DNA of 58,460 nt from an uncultured Clostridia bacterium. Its GTDB lineage: Bacteria > Bacillota > Clostridia > TANB77 > CAG-508. A program made the translations under genes and the position numbers. Below, in pieces: positions 27,433-37,100 of the stretch. The DNA is taken from assembly GCA_944386415.1 (NCBI GenBank), contig CALXAY010000009.1, forward strand, positions 1-58,460, given 5' to 3'. The notes beneath the pieces are model-generated. The model worked only from the letters and a program-made list of their open reading frames with translations, was not told the DNA's origin and did not search any database. Position 1 is the first letter of the stretch. Each line of letters begins with the position of its first letter.

Positions 27433-28564
27433 AGAAAATTTGAATGAAATACTACTAGCATATTATATTTTTAGTTATGTGATATTAAAAAGAATAATAC
27501 CAAATTATACTGAACTATCAACATTAGTTTTAACTGCGAATTTAATGCTGGTTTTGATAGTAAGTTTGTTATATAATAAATTTAAAATAAATTTTTCTAT
27601 GAAAGAGCTAATAATATATTTTATTATTATTTTATATACTCTGATAGATTACAATTTTAGAAGTAATGAGTTTACATCTGAAATATATACTTATATGATA
27701 ATTTTTGCTATTGTACCTATATTTTTATATATGAGGATAGAGAAAATAGATTCATTTATTAATAGTTTTTCATTTTTTGCGGCGATAACTGCATTGCTGT
27801 ATTTACTTGATCCTTTGCAAGAATATAAATATAGTAGTGATTATATGGTCTTTGGTTATAGTATAATGATGCTGGCATATATAGGGTTATACACAAGAAT
27901 AAGACAAAAAAAATCAGTATGTTTAACAATTTTATGTGTATTAGTGTTAATAGAACTTATAATATTTGCAAATAAAGGATCTATTTTATCAGTGGCATTA
28001 TTTACTTTATTATATGAGCTATTAATTAAAAAAAGTGCTATGAAAAAGTTTTTCTTAATATTAGTTGGAGTAATAATAGTACTAAGTTTTACAACAATAG
28101 TAGAAAAAATTTATGAATTTGCTAATAAAAATGATATTGATTCATATTCAATAAAAACATTATATCAAGTAATAAAAGGAACTAGTTCTGGATTATCAGG
28201 AAGAGAAAAAATTTGGGAAAATGCCGAAGAAGAATTAGGAGAAAATATAGTATTTGGAAATGGTGCTGGATATTATAGAGCCACAAATAATGGAGTGTAT
28301 TCACATAATTTGATTTTTGATTTATTAATAGAATATGGAATTATTATATTTGCTATATTAGCTGTAGTGTTATTAAAGGGAATTTTAAAAATAGCGAAAG
28401 TAACAGGAAAAAATAGACTCATAGGAATAATGTTTTTTTCTATGTGGTTTCCAAAACTGTTTTTTTCTTCATATTTTCAATCAGAAATGGGATTTTGGTT
28501 ATTTATAATATGGGCATTAATAGATGAAAAAGCATTAATAGGAGATAAAGATGAGCAGTATTAA
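27419..28564 (+). CDS. O-antigen polymerase-like (Wzy) membrane protein
   Basis: 381 residues with about eleven hydrophobic segments and few charged residues between them. Near residues 255-305 is a large outer loop with SGLSGREKIWENAEEEL and VYSHNLIFDLLIEYG; the H-N-x-x-x motif after a loop is a hallmark of the O-antigen ligase/polymerase (Wzy/WaaL) superfamily. It would join lipid-linked repeat units outside the membrane. Start overlaps the previous gene and its end overlaps the flippase gene by 14 bases. Confidence 0.87.
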   Translation: MIKIKENLNEILLAYYIFSYVILKRIIPNYTELSTLVLTANLMLVLIVSLLYNKFKINFSMKELIIYFIIILYTLIDYNFRSNEFTSEIYTYMIIFAIVPIFLYMRIEKIDSFINSFSFFAAITALLYLLDPLQEYKYSSDYMVFGYSIMMLAYIGLYTRIRQKKSVCLTILCVLVLIELIIFANKGSILSVALFTLLYELLIKKSAMKKFFLILVGVIIVLSFTTIVEKIYEFANKNDIDSYSIKTLYQVIKGTSSGLSGREKIWENAEEELGENIVFGNGAGYYRATNNGVYSHNLIFDLLIEYGIIIFAILAVVLLKGILKIAKVTGKNRLIGIMFFSMWFPKLFFSSYFQSEMGFWLFIIWALIDEKALIGDKDEQY

Positions 28565-29996
28565 AAAGAATTTTTCATATAATATAATTTATCAAATATT
28601 GGTACTAATTTTACCATTAATAACAACGCCATATGTTTCTAGAACAGTTGGAGCAGAAGGGAGTGGAATATATTCATATACATATTCAATAGCTAATTAC
28701 TTTGTTTTATTTGCAATGCTAGGCTTAAATAATTATGGGAATAGAGTAATAGCAAAAAGTAAAGATGATAAAGAAAAGTTATCAAAAGAATTTTCATCTA
28801 TATACGTAATGCAATTGATTACAAGTAGTATAGCAATAATATTGTATATAGCATATGTTCTAATATTTGATAATAAGTATTTTATAAATGCATTAATACA
28901 ATTGATATATTTACTTTCAGCATGTTTTGATATAAATTGGCTTTTTTTTGGTTTGGAAAAATTCAAACTAACCATAACTAGAAATATGATAATAAAAATA
29001 TTATCCGCAATTGCTATTTTTGTATTTGTTAAAGATAGAAATGATTTAATAATATATGCAATTATTATGACAACTTCTACATTAATTAGTCAATTATCTT
29101 TATGGCCTTTTTTGAAAAAAGAAATAAAATTTGTAAAACCAAAAATAAAGGATATTACAAAACATGTAAAACCTAATTTAATTTTGTTTGTACCAGTAAT
29201 AGCGATTAGTATATATAAAGTAATGGATAAAATAATGTTAGGAAATATGTCAACAGTAGAAATGGTTGGGTATTTTGAATTTGCGGATAGAATTACAAAT
29301 ATACCTTTAAGTGTAATAACAGCGTTAGGAACGGTAATGCTTCCTAGAGTTTCAAATTTAGTAGCTAGAGGAGAGAAAGATAAAGTGAAATTTTATATTG
29401 ATAAATCAATGCAATTTGTATTGTTTTTATCAGTGGCTATGTGTTTAGGAATAATTGTTATTTCACCAGAATTTGTTCCAATATATTTGGGGGATGAATA
29501 CGTTATAACAGGTAAGATTACACAATTATTATCAATAGTACTTATATTTTCATCATGGGCAAATGTAATTAGAACACAGTATTTAATACCTAACGAAAAA
29601 GATAAATCTTATATAGTTTCAGTAACTGTTGGAGCAATTGTTAATTTTGGAATTAATATTATCTTAATTCCAAAATATGAAGCCATTGGAGCAGCTATAG
29701 GAACAGTTTTTGCAGAATTTTCAGTTATGTTGGTACAGACAATTGCAGTAGCAAAGGAATTAGATATCAAGAAATATTTAATGTGTTTTGCTAAATTCTT
29801 AGTAAGTGGTATTATAATGTATATTATAATTTCAAATTTACAAGGATTTATAAATAATAGATATATATTAATAATGATGCAAATTATTATAGGGGTTTTG
29901 ATATATTTTATATTAAATTGCAAATTTATATGGGAAAATATACAATATATACCAGTATTAAGTAAAATAAGAGGGAGAAAATATGCAAAATGGTAA
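28551..29996 (+). CDS. polysaccharide flippase (Wzx type)
   Basis: 481 residues with about 14 hydrophobic segments. The start SIKKNFSYNIIYQILVLILPLITTPYVSRTVGAEGSGIYS is typical of the RfbX/Wzx branch of MOP exporters. It moves the lipid-linked repeat unit across the membrane and so pairs with the neighbouring polymerase and the initiating transferase. The gene overlaps both neighbours, showing close coupling. Confidence 0.93.
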   Translation: MSSIKKNFSYNIIYQILVLILPLITTPYVSRTVGAEGSGIYSYTYSIANYFVLFAMLGLNNYGNRVIAKSKDDKEKLSKEFSSIYVMQLITSSIAIILYIAYVLIFDNKYFINALIQLIYLLSACFDINWLFFGLEKFKLTITRNMIIKILSAIAIFVFVKDRNDLIIYAIIMTTSTLISQLSLWPFLKKEIKFVKPKIKDITKHVKPNLILFVPVIAISIYKVMDKIMLGNMSTVEMVGYFEFADRITNIPLSVITALGTVMLPRVSNLVARGEKDKVKFYIDKSMQFVLFLSVAMCLGIIVISPEFVPIYLGDEYVITGKITQLLSIVLIFSSWANVIRTQYLIPNEKDKSYIVSVTVGAIVNFGINIILIPKYEAIGAAIGTVFAEFSVMLVQTIAVAKELDIKKYLMCFAKFLVSGIIMYIIISNLQGFINNRYILIMMQIIIGVLIYFILNCKFIWENIQYIPVLSKIRGRKYAKW

Positions 29997-30997
29997 AGAA
30001 AGCATTTAAAATAATATGTAATGATATAAAAATATTAAAAGAAATTTTAAGGAAGAGAACAAAAGGAAAAATCAAAACTATAAAAGAAATTCTTAAATAT
30101 ATGAAAAAATACGAAATTAATTTAGAAGATTATTTATCTTTTCAGTTCTATAATATGAAAGAAGAAGAAGTGGCGACATTTTTTACTTATCATATGAATG
30201 ATAAATTTATAGATGAATGTAATGATAAATCAAAAAAATATATATTTAATAATAAAGAATTATTCGATACTATTTTTAATGATTATTTAGGAAGAAAGTG
30301 GATTGCAACTGAAAATATTACATATAAAGAATTTGAAAACTTTGTTAAAAGACAAGAATTTATATTTTATAAAAAATTAGATGGAAGTAGAGGAATAGGT
30401 GCAAAGAAAATCAATGTAAAAAAATATAATAACACAAGAGAATTATATAATTATGTAAAAGAGTTGGACAAGGGGATTATAGAGGAGCATATAATTGCAC
30501 ATAAAGATATTAATAAAATATGTGATTCGGGGTTATCAACATTTAGAGTTTTAACTTTAAATAAAGATGGTGAATGCAAAATTTTAGAATGTGTTTTTAT
30601 GATAGCAAATGGAAACATAGTTAATTGTGAAGCAACAGGAGGAGGATTAACAGCTTGTGTTAATTTAGAAACTGGTGTAGTTGAGACTGATGCAGTAGAT
30701 ATTAATAGAAATTTCTATATTACACACCCATTAAGTGGTGAACCAATAAAAGGGTTTCAAGTACCATATTGGAATGAAGTAATAAAATTGGTTAATGAAA
30801 TATATAATAAAATACCAGGAATTAACTATATTGGTTGGGATATAGCTATAACTGATAATGGACCTATAGTAATCGAAGGAAATGCTTCTTGGCCTTCTCA
30901 TAGAATATGGCAAGTACCATATTTAGGAGAGAAAAGGGGAAAAAAACGAGAATTTGAAGAAAAAATATATGAAAAGAAAGGGATTAATGTTGATTAA
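29990..30997 (+). CDS. ATP-grasp protein of the sugar-transfer-associated group
   Basis: 335 residues; start ATG 29990 overlaps the flippase end. FYKKLDGSRGIGAKKI (glycine-rich ATP loop), IIEEHIIAHKDINKIC, STFRVLTLNKDGECKI, TGGGLTACVNLETG and INYIGWDIAITDNGPIVIEGNA (metal-binding E and N) fit the sugar-transfer-associated ATP-grasp family. It is the second ATP-grasp enzyme in this locus. The likely role is ligation of a small group, such as an amino acid, to a polymer sugar; the substrate is unknown. Confidence 0.86.
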   Translation: MVKKAFKIICNDIKILKEILRKRTKGKIKTIKEILKYMKKYEINLEDYLSFQFYNMKEEEVATFFTYHMNDKFIDECNDKSKKYIFNNKELFDTIFNDYLGRKWIATENITYKEFENFVKRQEFIFYKKLDGSRGIGAKKINVKKYNNTRELYNYVKELDKGIIEEHIIAHKDINKICDSGLSTFRVLTLNKDGECKILECVFMIANGNIVNCEATGGGLTACVNLETGVVETDAVDINRNFYITHPLSGEPIKGFQVPYWNEVIKLVNEIYNKIPGINYIGWDIAITDNGPIVIEGNASWPSHRIWQVPYLGEKRGKKREFEEKIYEKKGINVD

Positions 30998-32156
30998 AAT
31001 AGGATATATTAGGGATTATTATCCAGATAGAAGATGTATTATAAATAAAATTGATAAGAACGTTGTTTATACTAAGATTAAAAATGAAGATAAAATAAGA
31101 GAAATTTATCGAGTATTAAGAAAATTGAAATTAAAGAAAAATAATCCTCGCGAATATAATTTCAAAAGCAAGGTTAAAAATGTAGATATTATTCATAGTT
31201 TTAACTATGTATGTGAAACAAGTATGCCTTGGATTTCAACTTTTGAAACAATATTGCCCAGAAGAGAAGAAATACTCCATTTTCATCATGAAATTAGTGA
31301 GTATAAAATAACTGAAAATGTAAAGAAGGATATATTATTAATAGCTTCTGATAATTGTAAAAAGATAATCGCATTATCTGAATGTAATAGAAAAATACAA
31401 GATGAGTTTTTAAAAAAATTTGATAAAGAAATACAAGAGAAGATAAAAAGAAAAATAATCGTTATTAAACCACCACAAAAATTATTATTAACTAAAGAAG
31501 AATTAATTAGAAAATTTGCAAATACAAAAAATGAAATAAAGTTTTTGTTTATAGGAAATCAGTTTTTTAGAAAAGGTGGAGAGCAAATAATAAATGTTTT
31601 CAATAAATTAATAAAGAAATATAAAAGCAAGATAAAATTGATAATCATAAGTAATATTACACCTGATTTGGAGTTCACAAGAATAAATGATGGAAAAGCT
31701 AAAGAAAGAGTAATAAAATTTATAAATGATAATGAAGAACATATACAATGGTACCAAAATCTTGAAAATGATAAAGTGTTAGAAATAGCAAAAGAATGTG
31801 ATGTGGGATTATTACCTACGTTTGCAGATACATATGGATATAGTGTTTTAGAAATGCAAGCTGCGGGAATGCCAGTTATAACAACTAATGTGAGAGCTAT
31901 GCCAGAAATAAATAATGCTGGTTGGATTTGTAAGATTCCAATAAATAAATTTGGAGAAGCTCTATATAGCAAAGAAGACTCTTTAAATGAAACTAAAGAA
32001 ATTTTAGAAAAAGAATTAGAAAGAATTGTTAGAGAAATATTAGAAGATACTGATATAATAAAGAAAAAGGGATTAGATGCTTATGAATATATAAGTAAAA
32101 ATCATAATCCAATTGATTATGGAAATAAGTTGTATGAAATATATGTAAATGCATAA
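30987..32156 (+). CDS. GT-B fold glycosyltransferase, family 4-like
   Basis: I place the start at ATG 30987 (AAAGGGATTA upstream), overlapping the previous gene by 11 bases; an in-frame ATG at 30954 has a weaker context. 389 residues. The C-terminal half shows FLFIGNQFFRKGGEQII (start of the donor domain) and PTFADTYGYSVLEMQAAGMPVI with the E-x(7)-E-like donor-binding pattern, then TTNVRAMPEI. It transfers a sugar from a nucleotide donor with retained configuration, as in other family 4 enzymes. Confidence 0.9.
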   Translation: MLIKIGYIRDYYPDRRCIINKIDKNVVYTKIKNEDKIREIYRVLRKLKLKKNNPREYNFKSKVKNVDIIHSFNYVCETSMPWISTFETILPRREEILHFHHEISEYKITENVKKDILLIASDNCKKIIALSECNRKIQDEFLKKFDKEIQEKIKRKIIVIKPPQKLLLTKEELIRKFANTKNEIKFLFIGNQFFRKGGEQIINVFNKLIKKYKSKIKLIIISNITPDLEFTRINDGKAKERVIKFINDNEEHIQWYQNLENDKVLEIAKECDVGLLPTFADTYGYSVLEMQAAGMPVITTNVRAMPEINNAGWICKIPINKFGEALYSKEDSLNETKEILEKELERIVREILEDTDIIKKKGLDAYEYISKNHNPIDYGNKLYEIYVNA

Positions 32157-32177
32157 AAAAGACGGAGGTTATCAAGA

Positions 32178-33485
32178 ATGAAAATAGTAGTAGCAGGAAC
32201 AGGATATGTAGGATTAGTAACAGCGGTATGTATGTCAGAGGCTGGACATACAGTTACTTGTGTAGATGTAGTTAAGGAAAAAATAGACATGTTAAATAAA
32301 GGAAAAAGTCCAATATTTGAACCGGGATTAGAAGAATTGATGACAAAAAATAAATCTTTATTAACATACACGTTAGATGCAAAGAGTGCATATAAAGATG
32401 CAGATGTAATATTTATAGGAGTTGGAACACCAGAAAAGAAAGATGGAAGTGCAAATTTAAAATATGTATATGATGTAGCTAAAGAAATAGCAGAAAGTAT
32501 ACAAAAGGATTGTGTTATTGTTGTAAAATCAACAGTACCAATTGGAACAAATAAAAAAATAGAGAAATACATAAAAGAAAATTTAAAAAATAATGTTAAA
32601 GTGGATATTGTATCTAATCCAGAATTTTTATCACAAGGAACAGCTGTAAGAGATACATTACATGCACAAAGAATTGTTATTGGAGTTCAAAATAAACATG
32701 CAGAAAAGATTATGAGAGAAGTTTATGATGCTTTTGGATTGCCATATGTAATAACAGATAGAGAAAGTGCTGAAATGATAAAATATGCTTCAAATGACTT
32801 TTTAGCATTAAAAATATCATATATAAATGAAATTGCAAATTTATGTGAAATAGTTTGTGCTAATATACAAGATGTTGCAAAAGGAATGGGAATGGATTCA
32901 AGAATCGGAAATAAATTTTTACAAGCAGGTATTGGATATGGTGGTTCATGCTTTCCAAAAGACACAAAAGCATTAAGTTGGCTTGCTAACTTTAATGATT
33001 ATGAAATAAAAACAATAAAAGCAGCAATAGAAGTTAATGAAAATCAAAAATTGAAATTAATAAAAAAAGCAAGAAAATATTATGAGAGTTTTGAAGGACT
33101 TAATATTGCAATATTAGGACTTACATTTAAACCAAATACTGATGATTTAAGAGAAGCACCATCACTTACAAATATTCCAATATTATTAGATGAAGGTGCA
33201 AATATAAAAGCATATGATCCAATTGGAGAAAAAAACTTTAAAAAAATATATCCAAATGAAATAACATATTGTAAAAGTGTAGAAGAAACTTTAGAAGATG
33301 CAAATTTATGTTTTATATTTACAGAATGGGATTTTGTGAAAAATTTTGATATTAAAAAATATGAAAAATTAATGAGAAAACCAATTGTTATTGACGGAAG
33401 AAATTGTTATAATTTAGAAGAAATGAAAAAAACAAGTATAATATATGATTCAATAGGAAGAAGAACAATAAATAAGGAAAGATAA
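32178..33485 (+). CDS. ugd: UDP-glucose 6-dehydrogenase
   Basis: 435 residues, ATG behind GACGGAGGTTATCAAGA. NAD-binding GTGYVGLVTAVCM at the start, VGTPEKKDGSANLKYV, VKSTVPIGTN, the catalytic cysteine in GYGGSCFPKDTKAL (about residue 259) and AILGLTFKPNTDDLREAPS. It oxidises UDP-glucose to UDP-glucuronate. Its place in the locus implies that the exopolysaccharide contains uronic acid, so it would be acidic. A uronic carboxyl group is also a sensible acceptor for the ATP-grasp ligases nearby (inference). Confidence 0.96.
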   Translation: MKIVVAGTGYVGLVTAVCMSEAGHTVTCVDVVKEKIDMLNKGKSPIFEPGLEELMTKNKSLLTYTLDAKSAYKDADVIFIGVGTPEKKDGSANLKYVYDVAKEIAESIQKDCVIVVKSTVPIGTNKKIEKYIKENLKNNVKVDIVSNPEFLSQGTAVRDTLHAQRIVIGVQNKHAEKIMREVYDAFGLPYVITDRESAEMIKYASNDFLALKISYINEIANLCEIVCANIQDVAKGMGMDSRIGNKFLQAGIGYGGSCFPKDTKALSWLANFNDYEIKTIKAAIEVNENQKLKLIKKARKYYESFEGLNIAILGLTFKPNTDDLREAPSLTNIPILLDEGANIKAYDPIGEKNFKKIYPNEITYCKSVEETLEDANLCFIFTEWDFVKNFDIKKYEKLMRKPIVIDGRNCYNLEEMKKTSIIYDSIGRRTINKER

Positions 33486-33488
33486 AAT

Positions 33489-36044
33489 ATGAAAAAAATA
33501 AAAAGACATTTTTGTTTTTTAATAGTAATTATCATAGGGATATTAGTAATTCTATTAAATAATAATACTCAAAAAGAAGGAAATATAGTCGATGATTTAA
33601 ATGTGGTACAAAGTAATGTAGTTGTAAATGCTAAAAAAATAGCAGATGCAGAGCAAAATGTAACTATAGAGCCACATATAGATGAAAGTACTGGAGTAAA
33701 GTACGTAACATATGAGGATTTTGGGGCAAAAGCACAAGAAGGATATGATGATTATAATGTCATAAAAGAGACTCATGATTTTGCTAATAAAAATAAATAC
33801 GAAGTAAGAGCAGAAAAAGATAAAACTTATCATATTTATAGATTGAATGATACAGGAATTATTCATATTCAAACAAATACAAATTGGAACAATGCGAATA
33901 TTGTAATACATGATGAGGATATTAAGGATAGAGATACAAAGAATTATTCAATTTTTAAGATAGAATCTGATACAAATTATATAACTATTAGAGATAGTAC
34001 AATTTTGAATAATATAGTTGTTAATAAACAAACAAAAAAGATAGATGAATTATCTGGATATGGAAATTGTTTATGTATAGTATATAATGAGGATAAAAAG
34101 CAATATATAAGAAGCGGTCAAAACAAAAATTCAGGGACAACTCAAGAAGATTTATTTAAAATAGATAATGAAGGAAATGTCTTAGGTGATATACAGTGGG
34201 ATTTTGAAAAAATTACATCAATAAGATTAATAAAGATACCCGAAGAAACTCTAACAGTTGAAAATGTAAAATTTACAACAGTCTTACCTGAAAATAATTA
34301 TGAACAAGATAGTGGATATTTTAGTAGAAATATTATGTGTAATAGAAGTAATACAGAATTAAAAAATATAACGCATAATGTAAGTAATAGTGAGATTGTT
34401 GCAGGACCGTATTATGGCTTTTTAAAAATATCTTATGTTACTGATGTTATATTAAAAGATTCTAGTTTATATAGTCATAAATATAGTACAAAATCAAATT
34501 ATGATTTGATTTTGGAACATTCAACTAATGTTACAATAGATAATGTAATATCTAATGATATTGAAGACACACATAGATGGGGGATTACAGGAACAAATTA
34601 TACTAAGGATATTACATATAGAAATTGTACATTAAATAGAATAGATGCACACTGTGGAGTACATAACCTAACAATTGAGAATTGTACTGTTGGAGTAAAA
34701 GGTCTTTCTTTGGTTGGAAGCGGAGAATTGAACTTAAAAAACATAACACGATTAGGAGATAGTGCATTTATTAATTTAAGGTCAGACTATGGAAGTACAT
34801 GGGATGGCAATATAAATATCGAGAATTGCATATATAAACCGACAAATTCAAATCAATTAATTAATTTCGAGGTAACTTATGATAATAATGAAGTACATGA
34901 TTTTGGTTATGACTTACACTTACCGAATATAAATATAAATAATTTTAAAATAGAAGATGAAAATAATACAAATAATTCAAGTGAATATTATATTTTTAAT
35001 AATGTAAGTAATAAAACAGGCACAGAAAATGGTGATATCACAAATGCATATAATTTGCCAAACAATATAACCATAAATAATTATCAGACAGAATCAGGTA
35101 AAAAGATAAAACTATTTTATAACAAATTTTATGATGGTTTAGATGAATTAGGAATTAATTTAAGTATACCTTTATCAGATAAGGAAGAAGTAGAAATAAC
35201 AAATGAAGTAGGAGAGAAAATTACAGATGGAATAATAACAAATCAAGATGTTAAAATAAACAAAAAAGAAATAGAAGGCATAAAAACAACTGTTAAAGTT
35301 GATAATGAAGAACTTATAGAAACAGAAAAGATACTAGAGCAAGAAGGAAATTATAAAATAGAGATAATTTATCAAAATACAGTAGGAGAATATGAAAAAG
35401 ATGCTATTAATGTTTCAATTGACAAAACTCCACCAGTTGTTTCTGGAGTAGAAAATGGGATAACATATTCTAATAGTGTTATACCACAAGTAAGTGATGA
35501 ACACTTAGAAGAAGTACAATTAAAATTAAATGGACAAGTAGTGGAAGGATTTGCTAGCGGGAATGAAATAAGAGAAGAAGGTATATATGAATTAATAGCA
35601 AGAGATAAGGCTAATAATGAGACAAGAGTAGGATTTGAAATAAAATATAAATTAGAGCCAGAAAGCGAAGAATATAGAATAGATGGACAATATATACTTG
35701 GAGTAAGAAATAATACTACATTAGAAAAATTTATTGAAATATTAAATGGTAATGTCGGATATGCAATATATAGAAATGAGGAAGTATTACAAAAAGAAGA
35801 TATAGTAGCAACAGGAGATACTTTAGTAACTGAATATGGAAAAACATTTTATATAATCGTAAAAGGTGATATAACAAAAGATGGAATAACTAATATAAAA
35901 GATTTAGTTTGGATAAGAAGAAAAATATTAGGATTAGAAGAATTTGATGAATTGCAATTAAAAGCAGCAGACATGTTTTCTGATGAAGTAATAAACATTA
36001 AAGATTTAGTACGAATAAGAAGAATAATATTAGGAATAGAATAA
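33489..36044 (+). CDS. secreted beta-helix protein with C-terminal dockerin
   Basis: 851 residues. A signal peptide or anchor lies at about 7-24. Residues 75-500 have the YEDFGAKAQEGYDDYNVI start and repeated N/T-rich strands (for example LTIENCTVG, ITYRNCTLN) of a right-handed parallel beta-helix, as in pectate-lyase-like and polysaccharide-degrading proteins. Two Ig-like segments follow (about 560-740). The last 60 residues hold two dockerin type I repeats, DITKDGITNIKDLVWIRRKI and DMFSDEVINIKDLVRIRRII, with D/N positions of EF-hand-like calcium loops. It lies 3 bases after ugd, so it may process or bind the acidic polymer, held by the cohesin-like partner encoded next. Confidence 0.85.
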   Translation: MKKIKRHFCFLIVIIIGILVILLNNNTQKEGNIVDDLNVVQSNVVVNAKKIADAEQNVTIEPHIDESTGVKYVTYEDFGAKAQEGYDDYNVIKETHDFANKNKYEVRAEKDKTYHIYRLNDTGIIHIQTNTNWNNANIVIHDEDIKDRDTKNYSIFKIESDTNYITIRDSTILNNIVVNKQTKKIDELSGYGNCLCIVYNEDKKQYIRSGQNKNSGTTQEDLFKIDNEGNVLGDIQWDFEKITSIRLIKIPEETLTVENVKFTTVLPENNYEQDSGYFSRNIMCNRSNTELKNITHNVSNSEIVAGPYYGFLKISYVTDVILKDSSLYSHKYSTKSNYDLILEHSTNVTIDNVISNDIEDTHRWGITGTNYTKDITYRNCTLNRIDAHCGVHNLTIENCTVGVKGLSLVGSGELNLKNITRLGDSAFINLRSDYGSTWDGNINIENCIYKPTNSNQLINFEVTYDNNEVHDFGYDLHLPNININNFKIEDENNTNNSSEYYIFNNVSNKTGTENGDITNAYNLPNNITINNYQTESGKKIKLFYNKFYDGLDELGINLSIPLSDKEEVEITNEVGEKITDGIITNQDVKINKKEIEGIKTTVKVDNEELIETEKILEQEGNYKIEIIYQNTVGEYEKDAINVSIDKTPPVVSGVENGITYSNSVIPQVSDEHLEEVQLKLNGQVVEGFASGNEIREEGIYELIARDKANNETRVGFEIKYKLEPESEEYRIDGQYILGVRNNTTLEKFIEILNGNVGYAIYRNEEVLQKEDIVATGDTLVTEYGKTFYIIVKGDITKDGITNIKDLVWIRRKILGLEEFDELQLKAADMFSDEVINIKDLVRIRRIILGIE

Positions 36045-36055
36045 TAAATTTAAAG

Positions 36056-36088
36056 GAATAAGTTGGCAAAATGCTTACTTATTCTTTT
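36056..36088 (+). terminator. terminator after the dockerin gene
   Basis: GAATAAGT (36056-36063) pairs with ACTTATTC (36077-36084), followed by TTTTG. Ends the long polysaccharide operon that begins at 23447. Confidence 0.7.
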
Positions 36089-36136
36089 GTAATATTTTAG
36101 AAACAATAATGTAATAAAAAATTAAAATTAATATTA

Positions 36137-36165
36137 TTGTAGAAAAAAATAGATAATGGTAAAAT
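36137..36165 (+). promoter_or_regulatory. possible promoter of the cohesin-like gene
   Basis: TTGTAG (36137-36142), 17-base spacer, TAAAAT (36160-36165). Partial match to consensus. Confidence 0.45.
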
Positions 36166-36203
36166 TATAAATAATAATGTAAGTATAAAGGAAGGAAATA
36201 AAG

Positions 36204-36947
36204 ATGAAAACAAAGATATTAATAGCATTAGTAGTAATAAGTATAGTAATTTCATTAGGAACAATAAATAGTTTTGCAGCGGGAAATATAGAAATGGATA
36301 TACAAGGACAAACAACAGTAAAAGAAATAGAAAAGACAGTTGAATTAATTTTATCATTAGGTAGTTTTACAGAAATAGAAGAAGGAATACCATTAGGATA
36401 TCAAGGAACACTTACATATGATGAAAATTTATTTAGTGGTATAACAGTTGAAGGGTTAAATGGTTGGACAGTAAATTATGAAAATAGTACAAAAGTATTT
36501 ATGGGAGAAATAGATGTAGCTAAAGAAAACACGCAAATTGCAAAGATAACTTTGACAATAAAAGATGGAATAGCTAATGGAACAAGTGGAAAAGTAAGTT
36601 TTAGTAACATATTGTTAACAGATGGAACAAACGACTTTACATTTAATAAAGAAGTAACTGTAACAGTTGAAAATAATACTAGTGAAGAAAATAATAATCA
36701 AAATCAAGAAAATGAAGAAACTAATCCACCTGAAGAGACTAATGAAGAAAGTGAATCAAATAAAGAAACAAATTCAAATGTAAGCACTAATAGTTCAAGT
36801 ATACAAGGAAGCAATACAGATAAAACAACAGCTTCAACAAAACAACTTCCAGCAGCAGGACTAAGAAATGTATTAATAATAGCTGTAGTAATAATAACTA
36901 TTCTTATGGTAATATTTAAAATAAAATCAAGAGATATAAAATATTAA
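36204..36947 (+). CDS. wall-anchored cohesin-like surface protein
   Basis: 247 residues, ATG behind AAAGGAAGGAAATAAAG. Signal peptide at 1-25 (cut near FAA). Residues 28-155 show the cohesin-like pattern: a strand with VELILSLGSF, IPLGYQGTLTYDENLFSGI, then IAKITLTIKDGIANGTSGKVSFSNILLTDG. An N/E/S/T-rich linker follows (160-215), then the sorting signal LPAAG, a hydrophobic helix and the basic end KIKSRDIKY. Cohesins bind dockerins with calcium; the gene just upstream encodes a dockerin protein, so the two probably make a cell-surface complex. The sortase at 21190 could anchor it. The cohesin assignment is by pattern only. Confidence 0.8.
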   Translation: MKTKILIALVVISIVISLGTINSFAAGNIEMDIQGQTTVKEIEKTVELILSLGSFTEIEEGIPLGYQGTLTYDENLFSGITVEGLNGWTVNYENSTKVFMGEIDVAKENTQIAKITLTIKDGIANGTSGKVSFSNILLTDGTNDFTFNKEVTVTVENNTSEENNNQNQENEETNPPEETNEESESNKETNSNVSTNSSSIQGSNTDKTTASTKQLPAAGLRNVLIIAVVIITILMVIFKIKSRDIKY

Positions 36948-36980
36948 AATTAGCATTGATTGTGTGAAATTAATTTAAAA

Positions 36981-37014
36981 TCAAGATATTATTAAATAAT
37001 ATCTTGACTTTTTT
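36981..37014 (+). terminator. terminator after the cohesin-like gene
   Basis: TCAAGATATT (36981-36990) pairs with AATATCTTGA (36998-37007), followed by CTTTTTTC. Confidence 0.82.
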
Positions 37015-37024
37015 CTTAAAAATA

Positions 37025-37053
37025 TTGCAAAAAAATAAACTTAAATGTATACT
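37025..37053 (+). promoter_or_regulatory. sigma-A promoter of the kinase/phosphatase operon
   Basis: TTGCAA (37025-37030), 17-base spacer, TATACT (37048-37053). Drives the three polysaccharide control genes. Confidence 0.75.
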
Positions 37054-37100
37054 ATAAGAGTATGAATATATAAATAATATACAAATGATGGGGAGGAAAA

